A stretch of 64,000 bases of DNA from an uncultured Parabacteroides sp. (GTDB lineage Bacteria > Bacteroidota > Bacteroidia > Bacteroidales > Tannerellaceae). The notes below the pieces were generated by a model, which saw nothing but the letters and a program-made list of their open reading frames with translations, was not told the origin of the DNA and made no database searches. Shown piece by piece: positions 43,757-53,600 of this stretch. Position 1 is the first letter of the stretch; every line of letters begins with the position of its first letter. The stretch covers positions 1-64,000 of the forward strand of contig URZO01000012.1 of the NCBI GenBank assembly GCA_900552465.1, given 5' to 3'. Position numbers and translations under genes: made by a program.

Positions 43757-44191
43757 TCACCAATCAAAGGCTTCTGTATAAGAATCGAAAACAGGCTCTC
43801 CGACAATACCTCTTTGTTTAAACAGTTGACGGATAAAATGCTGGTCGCGTGGAGAAAGGGCATATTCTTTGCGGTAGAAACGATAGTAAAGGGATTTATT
43901 AAAATGGGCGATCATTTGTTGCCGGAGCCCCGTTGCTTCTTTAAGAGGTACGTTGTCAAGCAGATGGGAGATTCCCCAGGCCATACGTACTTTCTGACAC
44001 GGTTTGAAAAAGGGGCATTCATCTTCACCGGAAGGATAATACGCCGGATTTACAATCGTGATGAACCGGTCACCCGATTTACTTTCTTCGCCTGCCAAGC
44101 TACGCAAGCAACTGCCGGCCTTCGGGCATTGGGTGTTAAAACAATGAGCAAAATCATAAGGGACTAATTTATAGTCAAAATCATTCTCCAT
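43757..44191 (-). CDS. DUF6078 family protein
   Basis: A 144-residue protein with no signal peptide or membrane segment. Conserved Cys residues (HCFNTQCPKAGSCLRSL near residues 16-32 and ECPFFKPCQKVRMAWG near 58-73) suggest metal or iron-sulfur binding; the C-terminal half is basic and helical (LYYRFYRKEYALSPRDQHFIRQLFKQRGI). I recognise the DUF6078 family but no function. It lies 13 bp downstream of the DUF2339 gene on the same strand. Confidence 0.75.
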   Translation of the reverse strand: MENDFDYKLVPYDFAHCFNTQCPKAGSCLRSLAGEESKSGDRFITIVNPAYYPSGEDECPFFKPCQKVRMAWGISHLLDNVPLKEATGLRQQMIAHFNKSLYYRFYRKEYALSPRDQHFIRQLFKQRGIVGEPVFDSYTEAFDW

Positions 44192-44204
44192 AACTATTTA
44201 TGTG

Positions 44205-46493
44205 TTATTGTATTAAATTAGTTTCAGACTCTTCCCGGTCCGCCTCAAACAACACTTTCTTCAACTTCTGGTAAAGGAACGAGAGAAGCAGCAGGATAAC
44301 GCCCAGGATGATAAAGATGACGATCTTACCGATAGTCGGCAGCAGCCACAAATCGACAAGGACAAGTTTAAGGAGGACAAGGCCGAATGTGGCCAGGCTG
44401 ATCATTCGCAAAGATTTAAGATGCAGGCGCATGCCGATGGCCATTTCCACAAAACCGGCAATAGCTAAGGAGATGGAGAAACCGGCATTCATCTCGTCTG
44501 CAAGTGAAAGCTGACACAGCAGGCTGCGAACGGCAAGCACCAACAGCACGGTCGAAAGGATACTGATATACCCCGTCATCCGGTTGGCCGCAATGGTACG
44601 ATAGTTGAAGACGGCATAATACTCCCTTGCCAGCAGATAGATATGCGCCACTATAATAGCCACAGTCAACCATTCGAGCGTCTCCAGATCCGTCCACATA
44701 ATATACCGGCTCAGCAGGATAACCGCCATGTACCAGACGACCGGAATGAATAGCGAAAAAGCATACAGCCGATAGTAACGCCCCACCGGAAAACGTTTCC
44801 GCATAACTAAAAGCATGATAAAGAGAGCGGCAGCCGTAAACGACAGCATCAACCCTTGCGACAAATACCAGTCATCCACATTCCGCGCAAACTCGATCAT
44901 AAAGGCCGTATAAAGCACCGCACAACCATCCAACAGACTGATGGCATTGAACGGCGAATATTTCAGTACGGAAGTCGTACTAAACAACTCTTTCTCCCTG
45001 AACAGGAACCAGGCAACTGCCAAAAACGCCAAGCCGACAAAAACTCCTGTCGCAAACATACCGTTCACAAACAGGGACGGCCTTGTCTCAGCACCGAGTG
45101 TCGCTTCAATATCCATCCAGTAGGAAACGTTCGTCAGAAAGAAAAGTATAGCGACAAAGTATTCATATACCGGTATCCTCCATTTGATGAAGAGCCACAA
45201 AACAATCACCATCTCCGATGCCCACAGCAAGGTGATGAACGTCCCGTCCAACTGGATCGGGACCGTGATGGAGAGGAAAGTCAGCGCCAACCCGATCAAA
45301 ACAGAGGTCAGCAAACCGCCTTCCGTCTTCCGCCGGTTGAGCACAAAGGCTATCACGGCATTCACAGCGGCGATAAACAGGGTGAACGCCCCTTTTATAT
45401 CCTGCTCCGGACGTATTTCCCGGAGGAACCAGATACTGAAAAAGAGGAAAAAGAAATTATTCAGGACCACGACAGCCATCAATAGCTGGTTGATCTTACG
45501 GCTGTCCGAACGGATCAGGGAAACAATCGGCAAGAGGAAAACCAGATAGAACAGGGTGACAAAAAGCAGCAGGTGCACCAATTGCGTATTGGAGGCAATC
45601 TCCAGATCGGCAGACCACGAGTAGCCAAACAGGATCAGGTAGCTGGCGACAAAGCAGACAACCGGCAGTTCGCCCCACTTCTTATAGAGGGAAAGCCCGA
45701 ACATCCCCAGATTCAGGATCGTCAAATAGATGAACAGCACTAAGTAACTACCCATGCCGTTACTGACCAGGAATGGCGAAATAAATCCGCCGACGAGGGC
45801 GATAATAGCCAGCTCCCTCCGGTTATAGAGGACGGACAACACCGACATCCCGATCGTCAGCACGACCAATATGACAAAAGCCGCCGCCTGGTTGAACAAC
45901 CCGTAATAATGATAAGCCATCGCAACCGTCACATAGAAGATGGCGAAGGCACCGCCTGCCAGCAGGGAACTGAATGCACGGTACGTCTTTTTCAGTTTAC
46001 CGGAAATCAGTAGCAGACCGCCGCCGACCAGGAATCCCAACACAGTGCGGAACACTTCATTAATCCAGTCTTTATCGATTGCATACTTCACGAACAAGCC
46101 CACGCCGACAACCAGTATCAGGATACCGATCTTTCCGAACAGGTTTTCCCCGATATATTTCTCATAATTGACAGGCTTGCGTTGCCTTTCAGGAGCTTTC
46201 GGCTTCGGTGTTTCCGGTGTTTCTAACGTTACCGGTGTTTCATGGGGGAGAGCGTCATCCGGCTTTATCTCTACGGACAATATCGGTATGTGATATTCTT
46301 CTTCAACCGGTTTAACCGAAGAAACTGCATCCTCCTTCTTCTCTTTCTCTGCCACAGGACGCCCTTCCAACTGCTTCCGCAGACTGTCGATCTCCTTTTT
46401 GAGAGATTCGATTTTAGCGGTAGCTTTACCTATGTGGTTGTACAGACTGATCCATACGACAAGAATGAGTAAGACGAAAAATGCAGTTTCCAT
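44205..46493 (-). CDS. DUF2339 polytopic membrane protein
   Basis: A 762-residue protein with one N-terminal membrane helix, a coiled-coil stretch (about residues 20-45; IGKATAKIESLKKEIDSLRKQLEG), a Pro-rich cytoplasmic linker (about 60-110), the conserved NYEKYIGENLFGKIGILILVVGVGLFVKYAIDKDWI entry (about 109-144), and some 20 hydrophobic helices to the C terminus. This is the DUF2339 family, function unknown, often near envelope genes. It is the first of a two-gene unit with the DUF6078 gene, and is preceded on the same strand by the broken arabinofuranosidase gene. Confidence 0.88.
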   Translation of the reverse strand: METAFFVLLILVVWISLYNHIGKATAKIESLKKEIDSLRKQLEGRPVAEKEKKEDAVSSVKPVEEEYHIPILSVEIKPDDALPHETPVTLETPETPKPKAPERQRKPVNYEKYIGENLFGKIGILILVVGVGLFVKYAIDKDWINEVFRTVLGFLVGGGLLLISGKLKKTYRAFSSLLAGGAFAIFYVTVAMAYHYYGLFNQAAAFVILVVLTIGMSVLSVLYNRRELAIIALVGGFISPFLVSNGMGSYLVLFIYLTILNLGMFGLSLYKKWGELPVVCFVASYLILFGYSWSADLEIASNTQLVHLLLFVTLFYLVFLLPIVSLIRSDSRKINQLLMAVVVLNNFFFLFFSIWFLREIRPEQDIKGAFTLFIAAVNAVIAFVLNRRKTEGGLLTSVLIGLALTFLSITVPIQLDGTFITLLWASEMVIVLWLFIKWRIPVYEYFVAILFFLTNVSYWMDIEATLGAETRPSLFVNGMFATGVFVGLAFLAVAWFLFREKELFSTTSVLKYSPFNAISLLDGCAVLYTAFMIEFARNVDDWYLSQGLMLSFTAAALFIMLLVMRKRFPVGRYYRLYAFSLFIPVVWYMAVILLSRYIMWTDLETLEWLTVAIIVAHIYLLAREYYAVFNYRTIAANRMTGYISILSTVLLVLAVRSLLCQLSLADEMNAGFSISLAIAGFVEMAIGMRLHLKSLRMISLATFGLVLLKLVLVDLWLLPTIGKIVIFIILGVILLLLSFLYQKLKKVLFEADREESETNLIQ

Positions 46494-46518
46494 AATGCCA
46501 CTGTTTACTTAACAGCGC

Positions 46519-49443
46519 CTAATATACGGATTTTATCTTGATTCTGATTACCGTAAACGAATATGCCGGCAATTCACAGGTAAAATCCTGCCCGACTTCA
46601 CAATCAAAGCTCTGAGGTTTGAGGTTCTTATCTTCCAGCGCACCGGATAAAACAGTCCTGACCGCACGCGAACCAGCAACCGTAACACCCTCCAGATGAA
46701 CCCGTGTCCGGGTAGCTGACGGCAGGATATTTACCATTTTCAGGATCAGGTCGCCTGTCTTACTATCCTTTACGACTGATACGGGGAAACGTTTGGCGAT
46801 GTCTTCCGACGAATCGGACAATTTCACCGTGCTCGACAAATATTCGTCACCGCCATTCTGCCCGTATAACTGCTGGACGTAATAGTTCACCGTCGGTTTC
46901 ACAGTCTGATTATTGAAATAGATCAGATCCGGATTCCACTGCGTATGTCCCTCTTTCGCCAGCAACGGGGCATAGGAAGCCATGCTGACAACGTCGCCGT
47001 TGCGTTCCAGGGAAGTCATATAAGCCGCTTCCGCCAACGAAACTTCCAGGTTGTTCGGACGTCCGGGGAGATGGGCGGCATATTCGCCTAAATAAACCTT
47101 CGCTCCCTTCCGGTCGTAGGAATCGTAGAAATGCTGGTTATTCAGGAACCAGCCGGGGGTCTGGTAGTAATGCTCATCCACCATCGGCACGCCTAACTGA
47201 TTGACAATGGCCCAGCCTTCTTCATAATCGGTCCCTTCATTGAACGGGCCGGCCGTGCCGATCACGGTTATTTCGGGATGTTTCGTTTTCAACGCCCGGT
47301 AGATCATGGTGAAACGTTCCTCAAAGGCATCCGTTATCTAGTCTTCGTTGCCGATACCGATATATTTCAGGCGGAAAGGTTCGGGATGGCCGGCTTCAGC
47401 TCGCTTCCGTCCCCATTCTGTGGAGGCATCTCCGTTCGCATATTCCACCAGGTCCAGGATATCCTGTATAAAGGCATCCATGTCGCACATCTGGACTCCC
47501 TGCTGTCCGCCGCCCCGCGAATTCTGGCAGCATACGCCGGCGGCAATCACCGGGACAGGTTCCGCCCCGATATCTTCGCAGTATTGGAAGAACTCGAAAT
47601 AGCCCAGTCCTTTTGTCTGGTGATAGCCCCACAGATTCCGTTGCGGTTTACGGCTTTCCAGCGGGCCGATCGTTTCTTTCCAGTTATAAATATTGTGTAC
47701 GCCGTCGCCATGTGCCAAGCATCCGCCGGGAAAACGCATGAAGCGCGGATGCAGGTCGGCTATGGTCTGCGCCAGATCGGCACGCAGGCCATTCGGACGG
47801 TTCTTAAACGTATGCTGCGGGAAAAGAGAAACCATATCCAGATGCACTGCACCCGTCAGTTTCGGTTCAAGTGACAACACTCCTGCACGCACATCCGCAT
47901 TGGCAACCAATACCGTATGCTGCCGCTTCCATTCCTTGGAAGAGACATTCACTGCCGACTGTGCCACTTCCCTGCCCTCCTGATCCAACAGACGAACAAT
48001 CACCTTGCCCCCTTTGCTGCCTTCCGGAAGACGCGCAAAAAGCGAGAAATCATATTTATCCCCTTTTTTCAAAGAAATCCCGTCAAAACCGTCGTTCTGC
48101 AAAGTAACGCCCGGATTTGCCTGAAGCACTGTATAATGCGGATTATTTTCGTGCAAAGGATTCTCAACGGCTATCGTAACAGGTGAAGAATGTCCTCCTT
48201 CCCTGACACTCCAGGCATAATCGTTATCCCAATCCGGATCGTTGCCGGTCTTATCTTCCGGATCATATTCAAAGTCCCGGTTCTGGATCAGTTCGGCATA
48301 CAGACCGCCGTCGGCCGCATAGTTCAGGTCTTCAAAGAAAATTCCGAACAGATTCTCGCTGATCTTCTTTGCCTGATTGCCGTGGACGGTAATTTCCGCC
48401 TCGACAGGGGTAGCCCCCTTCCGGGATTCCGGCAGGGCAAGACGCTCGTTGCGCAATTCCTCGCGGTGCTGGGAAGCGGCGACTTCCGACAAGAGATTAT
48501 CCACAAATTCCTTCGTAACGGTAATGATCGAGCCATGCTTGGCATCTTTCGGGATCGAAATACGGTCGGTCACATCTTCCCAGGTATGGAAGTCGCGTGT
48601 CCGCTTCGCTTCATAGCGGTGGCGGGTATAGGCATCCATATAAACCACATAGCTGCCGTCGGGCAGCGGACAGACAGCCGGGCCTTCCACCCAGTCGGTT
48701 GCGAAAGGCTTGTCACCGGTCGGGATGTACGGGCCTGCGGCATGGTCGCTGACGGCAACCGAGAGTTCCTTCTTCGCCTCCGGCCAGATCCGTTCGTCTT
48801 TATAGAGCATATAATATTTGCCGTCTTTCCTCTGGATGGTCACGTCGATCACATTATGTCCCGGATCGAAAAAGATCTGAGCCGGCGAGAATGTCTTGAA
48901 ATCCTTCGTCGTGGTATAATACATACGGTGGTCGTATTTCTCTCCCGGCTCGGTTTTCCATTCGCCGTTCTCCTTGATCGTACTGGCCCAGTAGATCACA
49001 TATTGTCCGTTTTCCTCGTCATAGATCATTTCGGGGGCCCAACAGTTTCTCACTTCATAGCCTTCCATTACTTTCGGATAGGACTGGCGCGACCAGTGCA
49101 CGAGGTCTTTGGAATGGGCATAGCCGATGGCATTGCCATCCCAGTTGAGCGTCCAGATACAATGCCAGAGTCCGTCCGGTCCCTTCATGACAAAAGGATC
49201 GCGCATGCGTTTATCGGCATACCAGGTTCCGTAATCGGATTTCAGGAAACTATGTTCCGGGCCTATCGGGTTCCAGGTGTATCCGTCCTCACTCCAGGCC
49301 AGATGCATCCCGTTACGGTTCTCATTCTTATCTGTAAAATAAGCAAACAGATAGCGCTGGCCGGATGAGGCCGGAGCCGCCGCTACCGGGAAAAGCCCCG
49401 ACAGCAAGAATAATAAGAGCAGAAAGGAAAGATGTTTTCTCAT
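46519..49443 (-). pseudogene. GH43-like/GH51 alpha-L-arabinofuranosidase gene interrupted by an in-frame TAG
   Basis: The two open parts (47338-49443 and 46519-47340) are in the same frame, separated by one TAG at 47338-47340, codon 702 of 974. The N-terminal signal peptide is followed by a five-bladed-propeller GH43-like domain (about residues 30-320; RMRDPFVMKGPDGLWH, NCWAPEMIYDEENG) and a GH51 domain (about 345-974). The acid/base Glu is residue 700 in IGIGNED, directly before the stop; the nucleophile Glu lies after it in YLGEYAAH (about residue 787). A truncated product would have no complete GH51 active site, while the propeller could still fold. CAG to TAG (Gln to stop) is a likely origin. 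It may be a real mutation or a base-call error. Confidence 0.9.
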
Positions 49444-49494
49444 AAAATGACTGTTTTTCCAGGTATTACTTGAATCAATAACTTATCACAACGG

Positions 49495-49524
49495 CAAATA
49501 TAAAGAAAAAGTGTAAGTTTACAC
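49495..49524 (-). promoter_or_regulatory. Promoter and operator-like palindrome for the GH43-GH51 gene
   Basis: The -7 box TATATTTG (49495-49502, minus) lies 52 bases before the start codon. A perfect 14-bp palindrome GTGTAAGTTTACAC (49511-49524) covers the spacer up to the -33 region and looks like a binding site for a dimeric regulator. Confidence 0.5.
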
Positions 49525-49597
49525 ACTAATTACACCCCAATTAAGTAAACAAACAGCTAAAAATAGCCCTGACAGCAATTTATTCCTTGTTTTTATA

Positions 49598-49605
49598 TAC
49601 TTTTG
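49598..49605 (+). promoter_or_regulatory. -7 box for the PfkB kinase gene
   Basis: TACTTTTG matches TAnnTTTG, 21 bases before the ATG at 49626. Confidence 0.45.
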
Positions 49606-49625
49606 CAGCTTGATAAATAAGTTAT

Positions 49626-50504
49626 ATGAATACACATGATCTTTGTTGCATCGGGCACATCACTTTGGATAAGATTGTGACTCCGAAACGCACCATACAT
49701 ATGCCGGGAGGAACCGCTTTTTATTTCGCACATGCAATCAGCCACTTAGACGCCTCCAACTTCCAATTAGTGACAGCCCTTGCCGCGAGCGAGATGGCTG
49801 CCGTCGACGATATCCGCAGTAAAGGTATCGAGGTAAAGGTATTGCCAAGCGTCCATTCCGTTTATTTCGAAAACACGTATGGAGAGAACCAGGATAACCG
49901 GACACAGCGGGTCTTGGCGAAAGCCGACCCGTTTACGGCAGAAGGGCTACAGGACGTAAACGCCCGGATTTTCCACTTAGGAAGCCTGCTGGCCGACGAC
50001 TTCTCGCTCGATGTGGTGAAATACTTGTCGACCAAAGGTATCCTGTCGGTCGACGCCCAGGGTTACTTACGCGAAGTTCGCGGCGAAAAGGTTTTTGCCG
50101 TCGACTGGCCAGAGAAGCAGGAAGCCCTGAAGTACATCCATATCCTGAAAGCCAACGAGCATGAAACGGAAGTCCTTACCGGCTGCAAAGACCCTCGGAA
50201 GGCGGCCCTGATGCTTGCCGACTGGGGTGTAAAAGAGGTACTACTGACACTGGGCAGCATGGGATCTGTCATCTATGCCGACGGCGAATTCCATGAAATC
50301 CCCGCCTATCCGCCTACGGAAGTAGTAGACGCCACCGGTTGCGGCGACACCTACATGGTCGGCTACCTGTACATGCGAGGCAAAGGCGCCTCCTACAAAG
50401 AAGCCGGTTGTTTCGCCGCCGCCATGTGCACGATCAAACTGGAAGCCTCCGGCCCTTTCGACGGTACGGAAGAAGAGGTTTGGGAGATCGTGAGGAAGGG
50501 ATAA
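49626..50504 (+). CDS. PfkB-family carbohydrate kinase
   Basis: A 292-residue cytoplasmic kinase of the ribokinase fold. It shows CCIGHITLDKIVTPKRTIHMPGGTAFYFAHAIS at the N terminus (the Gly-Gly sugar-binding motif) and VVDATGCGDTYMVGYLYM near residues 234-251, the DTxGxGD catalytic motif with the general-base Asp. Substrate is not known; inositol, ribose-like and nucleoside kinases are all possible. It is a single gene between a divergent arabinofuranosidase gene and convergent surface-protein genes. Confidence 0.9.
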   Translation: MNTHDLCCIGHITLDKIVTPKRTIHMPGGTAFYFAHAISHLDASNFQLVTALAASEMAAVDDIRSKGIEVKVLPSVHSVYFENTYGENQDNRTQRVLAKADPFTAEGLQDVNARIFHLGSLLADDFSLDVVKYLSTKGILSVDAQGYLREVRGEKVFAVDWPEKQEALKYIHILKANEHETEVLTGCKDPRKAALMLADWGVKEVLLTLGSMGSVIYADGEFHEIPAYPPTEVVDATGCGDTYMVGYLYMRGKGASYKEAGCFAAAMCTIKLEASGPFDGTEEEVWEIVRKG

Positions 50505-50505
50505 C

Positions 50506-50563
50506 AAATTGCCGGATAGAAACAGCAATATTTCGGGAAATTGCTGTTTCTATCCGGCAATTT
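50506..50563. terminator. 24-bp perfect hairpin after the PfkB kinase gene
   Basis: The arms 50506-50529 and 50540-50563 are perfectly complementary over 24 bp around a 10-nt loop, starting 2 bases after the stop codon. There is no long T run directly after, so it may act as a 3' stabiliser as well as a stop. Confidence 0.7.
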
Positions 50564-50568
50564 AGCAA

Positions 50569-50606
50569 AAAGGGGAGAACCTCACGGTTCCCCCCTTTCC
50601 TTTTTT
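50569..50606. terminator. Terminator between convergent kinase and surface-protein genes
   Basis: A 12-13 bp stem with one mismatch (50569-50581 with 50586-50598) and a 4-nt loop is flanked by A residues on the left (50567-50571) and T residues on the right (50601-50606). It can stop both strands, including the leftward surface operon that ends at 50665. Confidence 0.75.
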
Positions 50607-50664
50607 GAATCAAATGATTCCCTCTTTACGAGGAGCGCATAGCTTGATGCAGGGTTATTAATTA

Positions 50665-53600
50665 CTACCTAACGATTACTTTCGTTGTCGTTGCTTTACC
50701 GGCAGCAGACATGCGGACAATGTAGAGGCCGCTGTTGGCAGGAACCTGTACCGCGCTGCTGATGGAGTTGTTGTAGATAACCTGTCCACCCAGATTGATG
50801 ATCGAAACCTCTACCGGGGCAGCCGGTTCGATGATGATCTGTCCGCTGCGGCTGTAAACCAGACTTTCGGAGAGTATCTTTTCGATAGCTGTCGCAAAGT
50901 CTACCGTCACCTGGCACATGGCCGTGAAACCACCGTCCACAGTCGTCGCAATAATGGTGGTTCGTCCAACCTTCAAAGCCTTCACTGTTCCATCGGCATC
51001 CACACTGGCAACCGCCGGGTCCGTACTGGTCCACTTCACATCCTTCTTGGTTGCACCGGTCGGAGTGACTGTAGCCACTAACTTTTCAGATTTCAGGCGC
51101 GGCAACGTAAGCGTTGTCTTGTTAAGGGAGATACCGGTAACGGCTGTCCCTTCACCTGGGGTGTCACCGCCGCCGCCTTCGCTACCGGATTTGAAGGTAA
51201 TGGTTACAGTAAATGCTTCACTTCCGGCAATACAATACCATTTTTTAGGTTCACCACTAATCGATTCACCACCGGCAGTAGCATTTGCTCCAACAACAGA
51301 GACATCTCCAATCGTACCACTGGTAGTCGTAATAAACAACTTCATGCCGGCAGGCACTTTATCCGTAGCCGGATTGATCACCTTGCCTGTAGCATCTGTA
51401 AAGATCAGATTACTTGCATTTCCATTCTCAACCTTGACAGTCATAAGATAGGTTGCCACTCCTTTCAATGAGACGTAAGATTTAAGAGAAAGACCATTTA
51501 CCGAATAGTTATTTGCATCACTCGGAGCGAAGTCTATATCTTGCTCTCCTGCCTTTTCTATAGCTTTATCTTCATACCAGGTAAACTGTCCCGGGACAGG
51601 GTTCCCCTGTGCATCGATAACCTTTCCATTTGTATCCAGAATAGAAGTAGACAACATGGCATTCTTGGCTACAGGTGAAGCATTCGGCACCTGAATATTA
51701 TTTGCCGTCAGCACCTGTGGATTGATTGTAATCTTACCGATCTCTGTTTCTCCAAGTGCGCTATAATCAGTGCCATTGTCACAACTTACTTTAATCTTGT
51801 AAGTTCCGGCATCGATAGGGTCAGTAGTCGTATACGTATCCGTATTATTAGACTGTTTTACATACTGAATTTTCCAGGCGACATCTGTAGCTAAACCTAA
51901 ATCAAAAGGACTGTAAGCTAATGAGCTACCAGTATAGTCAATATTCTTATCTACATTTGTCGGAGTGGTAGGAGCAGACATTTGTGTGAAAGCCTCAGCA
52001 GCAACACTAACCGTCACATTATTAGATACTGTAAACGTATGATTGCTTTGATTTAGCGTACCACCATCTGTTAAAGTTATCTTATCCCAATTGACCTTAT
52101 AGCCCGCATCAGCTTTTGCATTAAGCGTCAATGTCAAGCCTGAATAGGTCTTTGCAACCGAGACGAAATCATTCTCGACAGAAACAGTACCATGATCACC
52201 GGCATTGGTCGCATAAGTGATCGTAACCGTTTTTGCCTGATCAGCCTGAGATGATGCAACCGATGTAGTCTTTATATATCCCATGTTATCATCTGCAGGG
52301 ACAAAGTAAATGACGGAAGAGCCACCTGCTTTTGTTGCCGGCTCACGGTTCGGATATTTACTGTTGAAAGCGGCCTGATCCAACCATTCACCAGCTACTG
52401 TTGTTGTTGCAGCCGTTGCTGCTTCTCCCAATTTATCAGTAAACGGGATATCCAGCACACCCGGCATCCCCGGCTTAATCTCCAACGTATAGTCCGTTTC
52501 ATTCTTATAAGCTGCATACAGGTCATCGGCATCACGTATGATGATCACCTTATAAGTTCCGACAGTCGAAGGTGCTACAACTTCTTTATCGTTTTTATCT
52601 TTAAACGTCACCTTGAAATCACTCAGGTTGGCAGCCGTTTTAACGGTGTACACATAGGCGTTACCATTATAGACAACTTCGGTCTTCCGTTCATTCTGGA
52701 TACTGACCGGTTCGAGCTTCTTTACCAAAGCAGAGAAGTTCATATTGCCTTCCACCAGCAAGTCGTTATTGCCATTGGCAATCGCCTGGTTGTTCAACAG
52801 AAGGGAAATCAGCTTGTGGGTACCCTTATATTCCTCTTTGATAGAGGCTGTCACATTCTTAATCGGAGTGTTGAACTCAGACGGTTCGAACGTAACATTG
52901 CTAAACTCAACCTGTGCAGGAGCCTGGTTCGTCACTTCATATTTCTCTTTTATGAAGCTTGCAGCAATATTCATTGCAGCATTAACCTTAATAAAGTCAC
53001 CTGTTACATCTTCGCCACCGGCTTTCAGCCATTCCAACTTGTACCCCCTGTTCGGGACTGCGACAATTGTCAGGGCAGAACCTTTGTCCACAGAAGAGTT
53101 CGGATTAACAGCATTATTTCCACCATCCAGCATTGTGATAGATCCGTTAACAGGATCAGTAACGGTTACCATCACTTTCGATGTCGGTATATCTTCAAAC
53201 TCTACACTTACCGTATAAGAACCACCTTCGTCTCCACCTACTACAAAATTGTTGGCTACGGTTGGCGTACCAGTAGCGCCATCTGTTGCTTTATAGGTAT
53301 AAGAAACAGATTTTACTTGCTTACCGGAAGCTGGTGTGGCAACGATTGTCAGGTTTGTGCCGTACGGAATTTGAGTATCTGATGTAATAGCTGTAGCACC
53401 ATTTAAAACCTGGACTGTTCCGTTAGATGCAGAAGAAATAGTCACCTTACGGGTCGCTTTTGCGAAAGCCGCCTTGAAAACAGTTCCGTCGGGTACGGCA
53501 GTAACTGTTTTTTCTTTAGCTACCTCCATGTTCTCTGTATCATTAGAATTGTTTGCGTCAGCAGGCGAAACCCATGAAACGAACTTATATCCCTTTGCAG

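Noticed and set aside
46519..47307. A separate 262-residue arabinofuranosidase-like gene
   Set aside because: It is the same frame as the upstream part and lacks its own signal peptide, promoter or acid/base Glu. It is the distal half of the interrupted GH43-GH51 gene.
47338..47340. Amber read-through or recoding at the internal TAG
   Set aside because: No suppressor tRNA, pyrrolysine genes or stem-loop context is visible, and neighbouring genes do not use internal TAG.
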